Assembly: GCA_964017155.1 (NCBI GenBank) | Contig: OZ024862.1 | Coordinates: forward strand, 43,022,807-43,086,806 | Direction: 5' to 3' | DNA: 64,000 nucleotides | Origin: Oasisia sp. SBJ-2009 | Lineage: Eukaryota > Annelida > Polychaeta > Sabellida > Siboglinidae | Shown here: one piece after another, positions 37,358 through 50,570 of the stretch | How positions within the stretch are numbered: position 1 is the first letter of the stretch | Layout of the letters: every line of letters starts with the position of its first letter | Position numbers and translations under genes: made by a program | The notes under the pieces: generated by a model | Seen by the model: only the letters and a program-made list of their open reading frames with translations | Databases searched by the model: none | Told to the model about the DNA's origin: nothing

Positions 37358-40300
37358 ATGTGTTGTGAAATTAAACCAAAGAAGTAATTATACATAGAAA
37401 GGTCATATGGCATTCTTTCGCCAGAGTTGAACACTTTTGTAACTGTGTATCTTCATGCTGTGGTTCGGCTGACGCAAACACCTGATATAGGGCATGTGTC
37501 ACTTGATCATGAGACTGTTTGTGGTCGAGTCAGATGTATGCAGTCTGCATCTAATGTCAGCAGATGTTGTTCTAGCTGAAATTGTGATCCTGGGTGAAAT
37601 GGGACCCTTCCTTAATGTGCCAGATGATAAACACTGAAATATATACACTTTGATCAGTAATATTATAGGCTTGACAGAATGTTTGCAGAATCACCACGAT
37701 GACGTTCAGTGTAATGACGATTGTTGTTGGCTTTTTGCTCGTGCGTTAGAGAGGATTTGTAGGTGGATGCAGGAGTGCATGTTCACATACTTGATCATAG
37801 GAAAGGTGAAACTGCAGATGGTCTGAGAATGTTAGTGAGGCAGTCATCATGTTGGTTTCAGAACTGAATTAAAGCTGTAGACAAATTGTTCTAAAAGAGC
37901 AATGTTCTTATGCCAAAATTTAAAAACTGATTTGTTTCAAAAGTTAAAATTAAATATATACTTTACGTTAATCTGTTAGTTGCGTCTCATTATTTTGTAT
38001 ACATTCTCCGCTTACTAATCCCGTAGACTAGGGTGTATATCTATGTAATGTGGCTCATGTATCGTCACTGTTCATGCATAAATGTTGCATGGAATAATTC
38101 ATCACATGTTGTCGACACTGTGTATTGGAAACAACTCAAGACTAACGGTAATTATGAAGCCGTCAACAAATACTCGATGTGTTGATTGAAGTCTGAGTAG
38201 ACTTGTGAGGATGTGTTTGATGGTGGCCTACACTCCACAGTCTACAGTCTACACAGCCTGTAGGTGTGAGGTGTATGTAACGAAGATCCGTGAGATATAG
38301 TCCTGGGAACAGTGTAGGACATTCACCAACAGATTATATCCTGGGAACGTACCACAGTGTTCACACCTAACACTCCATTTAGGTGCGGGGGCGAGGCAGA
38401 AAAACGTGTTTCTTACTGACATATGGAATTGTTCCATTTTAGTTTTTACTGGCTAATGTACTTGATAATTGGTAATACAATGCAGAGATAAGTATAAGAA
38501 ATATTTCTGGTAGCAACATGAAATGTGGACATTTGTGTTGTAACCAGGGTGAAGTTATTGCGGTTACATTATGTACCGTAATCATTGGGAGGTGGCAAAT
38601 TATGTTTATAAATTATAAAACGGGAAGTGTCACCAAAATGTGGTGACACAGTGCCGTGATGATTGTTGACATTCAATAAATCAATCATGTAATATGTTAA
38701 ATCGGCTTCTAGAATAAGTGTAGTCATGTGTGTGTGTGTGTGTGCGCACTCGCGCGTGTGCGCGAGCATGCAAGTATGTCATTTTTAAGTCAATACCAAT
38801 TTCATATTTGCTGTGGTATTTGTAGATGTATGTTGATATCTGCTATCAGCCTATATCATAGTATATGTAGTATTGAATAAAGATTACACTGCCATTGCTA
38901 TTGTTTGTTTATCTTGAAATTACACAAAAACTCCGCAGTATTAGGTTAACCAAAATGTGGACGCTTGATGCCTGGCATTGGAAAAGAGAGTGGAAGTAAT
39001 GGATACATTTCCCCCAAACTGTTCAGAAATGATTTAGGTGTGTATTAGTCACAGGTTGTGAGCTCCCAGTTTGCTGCTGTAGTGACCTTAATTTTGTTCT
39101 TACCACAAGTGACGGACGTTTCTTTGTAAGATTTGTGAATTAAATAGTTCTTTCGATTGCTTATCATGCCAAAGTTGGTGTGTGTACACACGTAACACTG
39201 ATTACATATGTTGTGGCTTGGTTCTGTTGCATTTATTTATTTATCTTTTGTATTTATGACGTAATCAGACTCGACAGCAGATAAGCTTTTAATTATTGAT
39301 AGTTCTGCTGAATTTATTAATTAAATATGTAGATCATTTTCAAATGTAGCTGGACTGAATGGTCACAAGTTATCCCAAACTTACAGACGTGTGTGAATTC
39401 ACATGTGCACCTGTACTATGAAATCACAGTCAGAAATCACAATGACTACATTTATCAAAAATGTCACTGTTAAACATTTGATTCCCCAACGCATTTAATG
39501 TAGGCTTTTGCAATAACAAAACTATTGAGATATTTCAACACATGACATGATATAACTTATATCTGGGAAATAAAACATGTTACATGATATACTCCATTTT
39601 ATAATTTTGCTAAGTTAATATCCACTTTGCTCACCCAGGGTAGGTATGACTCATGATCTAGGAAATATAAGTTGTACAAAACTTGATTTTATATTTTTGC
39701 AAAGTTTATAGGGATCCACTAATATGCTGAGGCAGGTAACTTAGGAAGAATATGCATAATAATAATATGCATTAATATGCATATTCTTACTACTGCAGTA
39801 GTTCGGTAGTGACAGTGATATGCATGTGGAAAGGTTGAATGCAGTGAGAAAGCATCAGAGTGTCTTATTATGTATACTGCGTGTTCGTCACAGCCACACC
39901 CAGTCGACCATGTGTACAAATCCATTGACACTATTTGGTGATGGCCACCTGAAAACAAACAGGCCGCACTCTGAACAGTGACTCTCTTAAATCACTGTTT
40001 GTTTGCGTCAATATGCTTAAGCAGACAGCCGCCTTCACACCAGCTGCATTGCATTGTGTTAATTTGTCACAGACAATCACTCGGTGACACGACATCAATA
40101 GTTCCCAGATCATGGTCTGCATACAAATGTTTCAGTTTGAACTGAGTTAGCATTCTTGGTGGTTAAAACTATGCACATGAGAAAAACTGAAAACTTAATG
40201 ACAGAACATGCTCCATCCATCCACATTCCAACACCTGATTGTTTTCGAAAATGTGAACTACTCCAAGCAATATTAAATTAGTAAATTTTTAATTCATTGT

Positions 40301-41309
40301 ATCCATGACCCACCCATATGAAATTGATTTTTTATTTAAAAGATTACTTACAAATCTCCCCATTTTGCAGTAGTGCTGGATAGGCAGCTTTATTGTTCTT
40401 AGTGTTTCTCTTGAGTGAACTGTAGCTGGGTGTTACTGTTAGAAGTTTTAATGTATATTGTATATTTTGAGAGGTTCCCTTAGTTATGAGGTGAGTAAGA
40501 CGTCTAGACTTGGTAATTAATTGAAGGCAACACTTGTGGTTTCTGAGTGTGCTTTACCTCTCGTAATTATCGTAGGTAACAGTAGACCAGTGGAACAGTG
40601 GACCAATGTAATATCTGTAATCAAGCAGGAACAAAACTATGGTCAACATTAATGACACAGACAGTATCAGCCACCAAAATCCCACCAGTTTGGATAGGGG
40701 CAACTAACCCTTCTCCCCATCTCACACCTGTTTTAGAACCAACTTCCCATCTTCCGATATATATTTAGCAGTTAGCCTTTCTCAAATTTCTCGTCCCATT
40801 TATTTTTAGGCCACCACCCCACCAATTATTTGATCCAACTTTGCACATTAATCCCACATCCAATTACCATTGCCACTGACTGTGACTCGTAGTCACTGTT
40901 TCTGCTTCACAAGTGTTTTTGTGAAATTGTATCGAGGAAATTTTCAACCGGAGGCTGTACTACGTGTGTGATATATTGACAGCTGGTTTTTACATTACTG
41001 CAGGCAGGAATGGCTTCAGGGGAACAACACAGTGACAAACTTTATTTTGAAATCATGTCACCATTCACTATCACTCCACGTCAAATGTAATCAAAAGTAT
41101 ACTTGGTGTATATATATGTTTATTTCATCCACACTGGCATGTAACTGGTTCCCAGCAATTTGGGTTGGATTAATGAAGTGTAAGAACTACTGAAACGTAG
41201 AATAATGAAGCAAATGTGTGTCAATGTGTTATATCAAAAGTGCCCATACACAAAAGCATGCAGATGTTGGAAAACAATTATAATACATTCAGTGTATTTT
41301 CAATCTGGA
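37358..41309. other. AT-rich DNA without recognisable gene
   Basis: I found no identifiable gene. 41010-41031 offers a weak alternative TAF10 start exon: ATG, then MASGEQH plus one base, before a poor donor A|GTGACA. Confidence 0.4.
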
Positions 41310-41425
41310 TACACACACCCACACCCTCACACATGCACGCGCGCACACACACACACACACCCTCACACATGCACACGCGCGCGCACGCACACACACACAC
41401 ACCCTCACACATGCACACATTCACA

Positions 41426-41487
<62 letters not shown>

Positions 41488-41491
41488 CACA

Positions 41492-41557
<66 letters not shown>
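41310..41557. repeat. (CA)n-rich microsatellite
   Basis: About 250 bp of CA dinucleotides interrupted by CCTCACACATG and CATTCACA variants. Long frames through it on both strands are artefacts. Confidence 0.95.
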
Positions 41558-41559
<2 letters not shown>

Positions 41560-42204
41560 AAATTGTTTAATTGCAGTGAAAAGCTTGATGAAATCATTTG
41601 ATGTTGGAGTTGGCATTTAGCAATATTTTGCCCCTATTAGCAATATTTCCACACCAGGTATTATAATAAGAAACTGTCATTATCTAAGATATACATACAC
41701 TGTACTCCAACTCACAAACCTCTACACTGGCTCTGGTAAGTTAGATAGATTCTAGCCACTGGTTCATTGCCGTTTGTGGTAAACATTTACATGTCTGACA
41801 TCCCAAAGGTCTACAGGAGGTGAAAGAGGCAAGACTAGGAAGTAGGTCACTTGAGAAAAAACATGGAGTGAACAACCTCTTATCTTAGCGAAGTGGAACA
41901 ACAGCAGGAAATGTAGTCCAGCATTTGATGGATTGTTATTTGTGGAAGGAGATTACCATACTGCAGTAATGGCAGCCTTCAGGTTTTGACAGTTTGACAG
42001 TTGTGGGACTAAAAACTAAGACAGGTATTGGTTTTTTTGTAACAAGTACGGGGTAGTTTTATTTTGGCAATGGCAGACATAGTTTTGGGGATTAACTTCA
42101 CTCACATCAATAAAATATATGTATGTAAACCACAGACACTTAACACAGTCTCAGTATTTGTTTTAAGCAACTAGACTTATCAGTTAGTTAGGCGTAATAG
42201 CTGT

Positions 42205-43015
42205 CTGAAACTACGGTCTGACCCCTGGTGTAATTGTAGCCTGACCCTGTTGTGGTCTGACCCCATGTGCAATTGTGGTCTGATGCCAGATGTAAGTGTG
42301 GTCTGACCCCAGATGTAACTGGTCTGATTCAGGTGTAATTGTGGTCTGACCCCAAGTGTAATTGTTGTCTGACCCCAGGTGTAAGTATGGTCTGATCCAG
42401 ATGTAATTGTGGTCTGACCCCAAGTGTAATTGTGGTCTGACTCTAGATGTAATTGTGGTATGATGCCAGGTGTAAGTGTGGTCTGACCACATATGTAACT
42501 GTGGTCTGATCCAGGTGCAATTGTGGTCTGACCCCAGAGGTAAGTGTGGTCTGACCCCAGATGTAACTGGTCTGATCCAGGTGTAATTGTGGTCTGACCC
42601 CAAGTGTAATTGTGGTTTGACCCCAGGTGTAAGTGTGGTCTGATCCAGATGTAATTGTGGTCTGACTCTAGATGTAATTGTGGTCTGATGCCATATGTAC
42701 GTGTGGTCTGACCACATATGTAATTGTGGTCTGACCCCAGATGTAATTGTGGTCTGACCACATATGTAATTGTGGTCTGACCCCAGGTGTAACTATGGTC
42801 TGATCCCAGATGTAATTGTGGTCTGACCCCATATGTAATTGTGGTCTGACCCCAAGTGTAATTGTAGTCTTACTCTAGGTGTAATTGTGGTCTTACTCCA
42901 GGTGTAAGTGTGGTCTGACCCCAGATGTAAGTGGTCTAACACCAGGTGTAACTGTGGTCTGACCCCAAGTAGTAATTGTGGTCTGACCCCAGTTGTAACT
43001 GTGGTCTGACTCTAG
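42205..43015. repeat. Degenerate minisatellite, ~36 copies of a ~22-bp unit
   Basis: Variants of 'tgtggtctgaccccaggtgtaat' occur in tandem over 800 bp, with unit lengths of about 19-24 bp. Many units contain GTAAGT or GTAATT, so the plus strand carries several donor-like hexamers. The array lies some 700 bp upstream of a TAF10 exon. The minus-strand frames made of repeated QTTITPGSDH-like peptides are products of the repeat. Confidence 0.95.
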
Positions 43016-43432
43016 CCAAACACTGCTTCAGTAGCAGCCACACCTTCTCAGTCAACTGCCTATTTATAAACAGTTCCTGCTCTCACAGATAGCAGCTTGT
43101 TTATCCACGGCACAGACTCGTTCACATCAACCTTGATGTTGGTATTTACTGTGCTCATAAAAATAGCTGTGGGCTCGGGAAATCATATTTATTTAATGGT
43201 CAGAACATATATAGTCTCATAAATGTCAAAAATGTTAGTTACAATTTATTATGTCCAATATAAGATGTCGCCACTGTAATTATTTTGTAGTTTATTGCCC
43301 AGAAGTGCTTTAGATGGGTGTGAATGTAACGAGGTGCTTAGCAACTGAGAAAATAATTATTGTTTGATGTCAACCCATTGATATAAGTATAATTAGTTTA
43401 ACGGGGAACTATGATAAGAAAATAATGGAAAT

Positions 43433-43480
43433 ATCTCTCCCTCTCTCACTCCCTCTTCCTCTCTGTCTTCCTCCCTCCTT

Positions 43481-43514
<34 letters not shown>

Positions 43515-43565
43515 GCTCTCTCTCTCGCTCGCTCGCCATCTCTTTCTCTCTCTCGGTCTCGCTCG

Positions 43566-43598
<33 letters not shown>

Positions 43599-43600
43599 TC
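43433..43600. repeat. CT-rich polypyrimidine tract
   Basis: About 170 bp of almost pure C/T on the plus strand (CTCTCT, with interspersed G in TCGC). It ends about 118 bp upstream of the TAF10 exon acceptor. Its position could influence splicing, but this is not shown. Confidence 0.9.
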
Positions 43601-43718
43601 AAAATAACTAATGAACTAAGCCACACCTATGTTACCCTATGATATATAGATGTTTGGAGTTAAATGTAATTGCTACACAGTATTCACTGTGAATAATGAA
43701 TAACAAACTATGTTTCAG

Positions 43719-46700
43719 ATGTGGATGGCCAGGACCGACCCCGTCACGGGAGTGTGCCGTCTGAGACCCCCGCGGGACCACGGGAGGGAAGAACCCCGGG
43801 ACCCAACCTCTCCGACTTCATGATGCAACTAGAGGACTACACACCCACGGTAAGAGGTCTTATAGACTACACACCCACGGTAAGAGGTCTTATAGACTAC
43901 ACACCCACGGTAAGAGGCTCTTATAGACTACACACCCACGGTAAGAGGTCTTATAGACTACACACCTACGCTAAGAGGCTCTTATAGGCTCTTATAGGCT
44001 CTTATAGACAACATATCCATGTTAAAGAGGCTCTTATAGTATACACACCCAGACACACTTGTCCTATTGGTAATAATATTATACACAGTAAATAAACTAC
44101 CGGTATATCTAATAATGTTACAGTCAACAAATTATTACATCAACTGGATCACACTTTGCATCTGCTGTAAGTATAGCACAGCAGATCATACAGTCAGACG
44201 TTGTAATGAAATAAATCCATTATTAAATTGAGGATTTTACACATGAGTTGTTACATACAATGCATAATGCTTTACACTGTTTTTATTAATCATTTGTGTG
44301 ACTGAAGTTAAAGTAAGTAACTATTTATATAAACAGACAACCCATATATTAAAGGTGACCATATATCTTGTGTTGTCTACATCAAATATACATCTTCATC
44401 TCCTACATTAATCAATTCATGTGACTGTTTATGACTTTATATGCACCATGATTACGCTGTATTTCTTTCACGTTTTGGTGATTCATAGTAGGCTGCATTT
44501 CTATTTCCTGCCACAATACCCATAAGCTGATCTCATCTTTCCTTGCATCATGGGGGTATATTACAACTGTAGGGCATTTGACTTCAGCACAGTGTCACAT
44601 AACATGCAATGATGCCAGGCTACATGTGACTAGCCTTTAAAGGGCAGTGGAAAATGTGCAGGTTTTTTTAAGTTTCCCTTAGACTAACTTGTGTCCAGTT
44701 TCAGGTAATTTTCCTGTGATCACCGGCTGTCAATGTTCCCCACTTGTTGATGGGTGGTGACACCTGGTGTCATTGTCCACACCTGTCAACAAATGGCGCC
44801 ACCTGGGAAATGTTTAGTAACTATTAAAAATCCAAACATCCAGTTCATTTCTATGAATAGATTTATTGCTAAGTAAAATAAAACAACACACATTTATTTG
44901 TAGTTATCCCTGTGTGCAGTCCTGATTGTGCTTTTGTCGATTAGCCAGAAGCACTTTTGTAACAAATGTGCCCTGACCAGGAAACAATGTTTTCTTCTCA
45001 GCAGTTTGCTGCAGCCACTAGCCACAGCTACTTGACCTACAGTTTCTGCTGTATCAAGTTTCCCACATCAGAATGTGCTTCCTACATTTCACTGCTGATT
45101 CAGAGCCATAACAAAAGATGTATCCCGTTTGGCATTCAGTTCAGGTTTAGTCCTCATTTCTCAGCCTTTCGATCACAACCCTAATATCTCTGCATCTTGG
45201 AATGGGAATGCTTCTCGCAAGGTAACCCTATTATAGGATAGACAGGACCATGTACAGAAATATACGACTCACTCCAACTCCAAGGATGGCTGTCCTCAAA
45301 CCTGGTGTAAAGATAAAAAGGTTTCTTTGTGTAGTCTTTTGCCCACGTGAAGAACTTTCATTTTATTGAACAAAAACATGAGTGATTGAGGAGTTAGTGT
45401 GTTACGATAGCACCGCTGAAACATTTTGTGTTGCTGTTACACTGTACAAGCAAGCTGGCTTTGGTGAATAATGTTCACTGATGCTCAAATCTACGTGATA
45501 TGCACATTTGGTTTATAAAACGAGAGTGTGTCATTGGCATAGTAAAACATGTAGACGAGAACAGACTCTGATCCCTACTCTGGGTACCTTGCAAAACTGT
45601 GAATGGTTTTATCTGACTTTTTCATTTTCTTCTGTATTTCAAATGGCTCAACCATAGATAATGTCGTAATTTGTCTGATTATGTCGGAAGTAGTATATAA
45701 CAAATTTGCACAAATGAGTTGAGTCGTTGTGATGGTAGAATCAACTTCATCTACATCGTCCTCATGTGCTAGGGGCATAGCTTTATCTAGGAGTCCATCC
45801 ACCCAACATTCAACATTTTGGTGGCTAAAAGTAATTTTTTGGGCAGGTAAAAATGTGTAGGTGGACAACTAAAAAATGTCCGAGCAAAAAAATTCCCAAA
45901 TACTGAAGTTAAACCAAACCTGTTTTTCAGTCATCTCTGCCATTCTTGAATCAGTGATTTCAGGTTTAGCTAGTTGTAGTTAATGTTACATGTGATGTTT
46001 GGGAAGAAGGCAGAAGTAACTGAACATTGGAAACTGCACTGTGGGTGGTCTGGTACTTACACTTGGATTCCTTAGAGTAACGTTTTCACATGGGCTGCAC
46101 ATTTCTGCACAGTTCCCATGGTTTTTAGTCACAGACAGCAACTAAGACAAATCTATCAGTAAAATTGATTCAACTAACTTCCATACATTCCTTACAAGGG
46201 ATTTGTAATCATCCTTGTAGATGTGTTATATAGAAATGAGAAAAAGTCTGAAGAAATCAGAAAAACGTTACACTTATTCTTGGATTGATTGATTGTTGGT
46301 TTATTGGTTGATTGATTTATTTATTGATGTGTGAAATGGCCCATGTCACAAGTTTGTTGTGTTTCAGATTCCTGATTCTGTCACCAGTTTCTACCTCAAC
46401 AAAGTTGGCTTTGAAGTATCAGACCCACGAATGTAAGTGCACCTGAGTGGGTAATCATTTAAACAACATAACATCAGTTCTAACATCACAAGGTCAGTTA
46501 CACAGTAAATAGCATTGGTGACAATGTAAATGGAACATGTGTAGAGTGTAATTACTTTTCGCAAGTTTTTCAAAAGCATTTCCAAGAGCACTAATATTTA
46601 CTACGTCAAACAAATTGCCTTCCATTCTTCAAGTTGCATATATAATTTACTCAGCAAGACCTACCCGGTAGTTAATATTATGGGATACAACGTGATGTAA

Positions 46701-47245
46701 TGACAGCATTTTCAGAAACCTAAAATCTTTAAATTCTCTCATGCCTTACATACACACAGCATAACAAAACTGGCCAGACGCATATTGGTATTTTGCATTT
46801 TAATATATTCAGACACACAGAAAATTATTCTATCAAACAATTCAGTATAAAATAGCATACTGTGTCTAATAGTACTGTCCAGCTACATACAGTTATAAAA
46901 GTAAAAGAAATGAAAAAACTAGGAGTCCTTTAACATGAAAACTAGCCAAATGACCCAGCGACGCTTGAGGCAAATAGCAGTCACTACCTGAAACTTTTAA
47001 AGTTATGATCCCAAGGTTCCACTGACCTGGGTAACCATAGTTATCTCACTTCTGTATAAAGGCAGTCTTCCACGCTAAATTGTTTAAAAATGGTCTTACA
47101 TTGTTTTTGCATGTTAATGATTAAAATGAATTTTAAAAGTATATATCTATGAATCATCTGTATGCACCCACTAGATCACATGCACAACTTTAGCGTGATA
47201 CATGCAAAACTGTCTGTGACCGACAGACCGACCAACAGACAGACC

Positions 47246-47297
<52 letters not shown>

Positions 47298-48082
47298 TTG
47301 TGTTATAATATAGACATGAGACAGCGTGTTGTGTACTTCAGAGTGCGACTGATCTCGCTGGCGGGACAGATGTTTATCTCAGACATTGCCAATGACGCTC
47401 TCCAACACTGCAAGATGAGACTGTCAGGACAGACCAAGAAACACACTAAGGTACACCACCAGATGGCAGCACCATCCAGTCGACAAATGTCCGCCATGTC
47501 TATACTGCACTGGCAGAAATGTCTGCATGAAAGTAGTGTAATATTGCTGGAGAGATTTTTTGAACATATTTGTTTACTATGCAACCATGCAGGTTCATTA
47601 TGAGAGTGAGACAGTCCCCATCCCACTTCAGCCGCCTATAAAGGGAGGTGCCAGCTCCTCTGCCCAGAATTGGCCAAGCAGTAATTTATAACGGGAATTC
47701 TGCTGTCTAGAATGTGGGAAAGTTAAACATCAAAGGGTATCGTGGTTAACTCTGTTCGCTTCAGCATTATTGCCAAACATTTTTTTAACTGGACGTTTTG
47801 TTTACCCTTTGAACATGATGCAAGCAGAATCTTTCAAATTGCAAACATTTTTCCGAGCTTAATAAAGTAACTAAACATAATTGGCGGGCAGTAAACCTTC
47901 AACATGCATGTTGTACAAATAAGAACATAATATAAAATGAAAAACCATAATACCTAGGAGCTTATTAAACTAAACTCTTGATTATCTTGCAGGACAAACG
48001 ACTAACACTAAGCATGGAAGATCTCACGCTAGCCTTGGCTGAGTACGGAATCAATGTGAAGAAGCCACATTATTACACGTGA
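43719..48082 (+). CDS. TAF10: Transcription initiation factor TFIID subunit 10, exons 2-5
   Basis: Exons: 43719-43849 (acceptor gtttcag), 46368-46432, 47342-47450 and 47993-48082 (stop TGA 48080-48082). Phases agree at every joint (0, 2, 0). TAF10 is a histone-fold subunit of TFIID and SAGA in the nucleus, pairing with TAF3, TAF8 or SPT7-like partners. Conserved blocks read in order: LSDFMMQLEDYTPT at the end of the first listed exon; IPDSVTSFYLNKVGFEVSDP; RLISLAGQMFISDIANDALQ, the central histone-fold helix; and, in the last exon, LTLSMEDLTLALAEYGINV and KKPHYYT ending the protein, almost as in vertebrates. The linker between the last two exons is divergent, as is normal. The 43719 exon starts mid-codon, so an upstream start exon is required (candidate 27565-27595; about 141 residues in total). 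The 3' end of the first exon and its donor are tandemly duplicated (see 43835-44038). Confidence 0.95.
43835..44038 (+). repeat. Tandem array of a TAF10 exon end plus its 5' splice site
   Basis: The 30-bp unit consists of the last 15 exon bases (GACTACACACCCACG, coding DYTPT) and the first 15 intron bases (GTAAGAG followed by gtcttata). Units start at 43835, 43865, 43895 (31 bp), 43926 and 43956 (31 bp), then a degenerate sixth follows near 44007. Donors GTAAGAG are intact at 43850, 43880, 43910 and 43941; in unit 5 the GT is CT. Use of donors 2 or 3 would add 10 or 20 in-frame residues (VRGLIDYTPT repeats); donor 4 shifts frame (+91 nt). A smaller ggctcttata triplication sits at 43977-44006. 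Confidence 0.95.
45781..45897. mobile_element. Fragment of the CTTTATGCAG-TIR element in TAF10 intron
   Basis: The left end CTTTATCTAG is followed by 'gtccatccaccca', 'gggcaggtaaaaa' and 'gtggac', then 'aaaaaatg.ccgagcaaa', matching the family order. The right half is lost. Confidence 0.55.
47218..47296. repeat. (GACA)n microsatellite 45 bp before a TAF10 acceptor
   Basis: About 20 GACA units, some imperfect at the left end. It lies within TAF10's third listed intron-exon boundary region, just upstream of the exon at 47342. Confidence 0.92.
47638..47962. repeat. Dispersed repeat, copy 1 (inside TAF10 intron)
   Basis: It starts 'aaagggaggtgccagctcct' and contains 'cagaattgg', 'catcaaagggtatcg', 'gttttgtttaccctttgaac' and 'aacatgcatgt', ending 'cctaggagct'. 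The block at 57077-57300 repeats the same landmarks in the same order. AGCTCCT near the left and AGGAGCT at the right are inverted, so the element may have short TIRs. There is no coding capacity. Confidence 0.8.
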
Positions 48083-48414
48083 CACCACCCCGGGCCGACC
48101 ACCGATATCAACATGTGCACACACGACTACCGACGTCATCCGTTGCTACTCTTCACCCATAGGGGGCAGCACCAGGTGCAACTTTCGAGTGTGAAGGATA
48201 TATAAAGTAGTTTGTTGTGTTCAAAGGCGCAAAAAGACAATTTATTCACGTCCGAGTCACTAAATAGTGTCCTGTCATTCCATTTTATCTTCGTTTGGTG
48301 TTTGCTGAAAATTTGTGGGAGACTTGCACGAACGGAGCAAGAAACATGCCACAAACCATAGTTGTCAAGCAACGTATATTGTCACTTGTATACATACACT
48401 GTTAGTTATTCATG

Positions 48415-48420
48415 AATAAA
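48415..48420 (+). terminator. TAF10 polyadenylation signal (AATAAA)
   Basis: AATAAA lies 333 bp after the TAF10 stop codon. It is the first canonical hexamer downstream and the region is gene-free. Confidence 0.6.
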
Positions 48421-48920
48421 CACATTTATTAATAGTATACTTACTTTTAGTTCTTATTTTTTTAGAAAATTATCAGGTCTTTAAAAAATAACTTCATTAT
48501 TTTGCATACAAGTTGCATCTACATGTTAACTGTGTCTGATTTAGTGAACTGCATTTATTTTAGAAATGTTATAAAAGTAATTCAACTTTCTCTGCACCAT
48601 ACCAGCCAATGGGTCTGCTCACAACACCATCAGCAGACCAGTTCAGTAATATACACCTTTGTTTACATAGATCCACCACTGTCGATAGCCAGGTATTCAT
48701 ACAGCTGAGCAACTGGATCAATACTTTATGAGAAACTAGACTTAAACATTTCTGAGAATTGACCTCTGGTTTTCTCTGTGTTCTACTCATTATGCTGCTG
48801 CATGCGAACTACATAATTATTTTGAACATATGAAATATAAACCATAAACAATGTGAAAGCAACTGTTTTTCACTAGAAAGTCTATAAATCAAAAGAACCA
48901 CGAGATGTATTTAATACCAA

Positions 48921-48926
48921 TTTATT
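48921..48926 (-). terminator. Possible NADK polyadenylation signal
   Basis: AATAAA on the minus strand (TTTATT on plus) is the lowest of several candidates downstream of the NADK stop at 50571. If used, the 3' UTR is about 1.65 kb, and the convergent TAF10 and NADK transcripts end about 0.5 kb apart. Nearer hexamers exist as well. Confidence 0.25.
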
Positions 48927-50570
48927 CAATTGTCGATTGACACATTTTACCCTCTTGCAATAAATTTATATTCCATATTAAAATACACATTACATCTGGA
49001 ACCAACTAATTACACCAAACATATGAAATTATGTAACAAATAAATACTTCTGAATGTACATTCAACATATAAAGAAAGTCCAACAGTTCATTTAATACTA
49101 TTATATAGTCATGTTTATTTCATTAACAAATATATAAATTCCTTAATTGTATTTTATAATTTAATAAACTAAAAAAACAACATTACTAACCCAGTTTGAT
49201 ACAATACCAAAACAATTATAACTAACAACTATGTACGCATGCATGTGGGTGGTTTTGTGATGTATGTGCCTGCATATTATGTTTATAATGAGGTACAGTA
49301 GTGAATAAGACATCTGGTTCAAGGAATTAAACTATAAGTTTTCCTTGTTGACAATACAACTACCTTTCGAGATTCATAATTACTGTCGTGATTTTTGTGA
49401 ATGGTTCAACAAACCTATGGCTAAATATCTAACTTAACGTCATAACAATGCCCCAAATTAGACATTCTGAGTAACAAAACATTTTTTGCAAGATAAATAA
49501 TACATTTATATACACATACCTGTCAATTAAACATTTTCTTCTTGACACAGTTATTGAGTTAACCAACAGACAGACAAATTTCTAGTTAATCAACATGCCA
49601 TAACTATAGATATAATTTTACTCAAATTCATTGAAACTTTGTTTCACCTACAATTTTAAGAACACAAGCGCACACAAAGACAAACATTTTAGTCATGTCC
49701 CATATTCTGCTAATCAGATCTGGCAAAAACATAATTTATGGAATTATTTATTAAATGTTGAAATGATGTAAAAATTTGTATGTACATTTGAACGCAAATA
49801 GGTAAATACTGTTTATGTTGTACATACTGTTTTAATGGAAGTTTAATTTGGAATGCAACTTTAATTTCATAGTCACATACAGGTGTATAGAAGAAAATCA
49901 GTGATCATTATTCAATTCCCAACGTGAAAGTTTCCATTAATATCAGAAAACGTTGTTGATTTGAATCAACGTGCATACAATGGTGGTGGCTGGAAGCTAT
50001 GTGAACAATAACATACACTGTGAATATATTGCTTTGCATTAAAAACTGGATTTTTGCTTAAATGCAGTGGAATAAAACATTGTGAGGGATTTGTTTATAC
50101 GGAAAGACTATGTCGGTGAGAATTACCAGTAGGCTGACAGGCTATGATCCAAGTTGTATTTGCCAGATCTGTGTAGGTGAGTTGAATTCAAAGAACATTC
50201 TACACAGTTGTTAATGTCTGTAAAGAACATACTTGAGCCGTTTCGTCAAGCTTATTTAAACAGAAGGAATATTTCCTGAAACCAGGTCTTCACCGCATAT
50301 TATGCATTTACTGCTCATTCCAATATCCTAAAACATCACCATCTAAACCCCATAGCGGTAACCTAACTGGAGAAAAAACTTGATATGATTTTCAACGGAA
50401 AACACATCGTAACAAAGCAGAGGGATCCCACATTGGGCAGCTTAAATCTTGTGTGGTGGAATGGTTCAACTTCCAATACAGTCCACCTCCTTGCGATATG
50501 TATTAAAGTGCCCCTAGAGCACTCCTGTATGTTTAGAACGTTTCCTTAACCGTGCCTCTGTGTGGGAGCA

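Noticed and set aside
41010..41031. Alternative TAF10 start exon (MASGEQH + 1 base, phase 1)
   Set aside because: The phase fits and an acceptor precedes it, but the donor A|GTGACA is poor; the 27565 exon has a much better donor.
41205..41616. 112-121-codon frames
   Set aside because: (CA)n microsatellite translations (TH or CV repeats).
42180..42761. 193- and 168-codon minus-strand frames
   Set aside because: They consist of the degenerate 22-bp minisatellite; no composition or motif suggests a real repeat protein.
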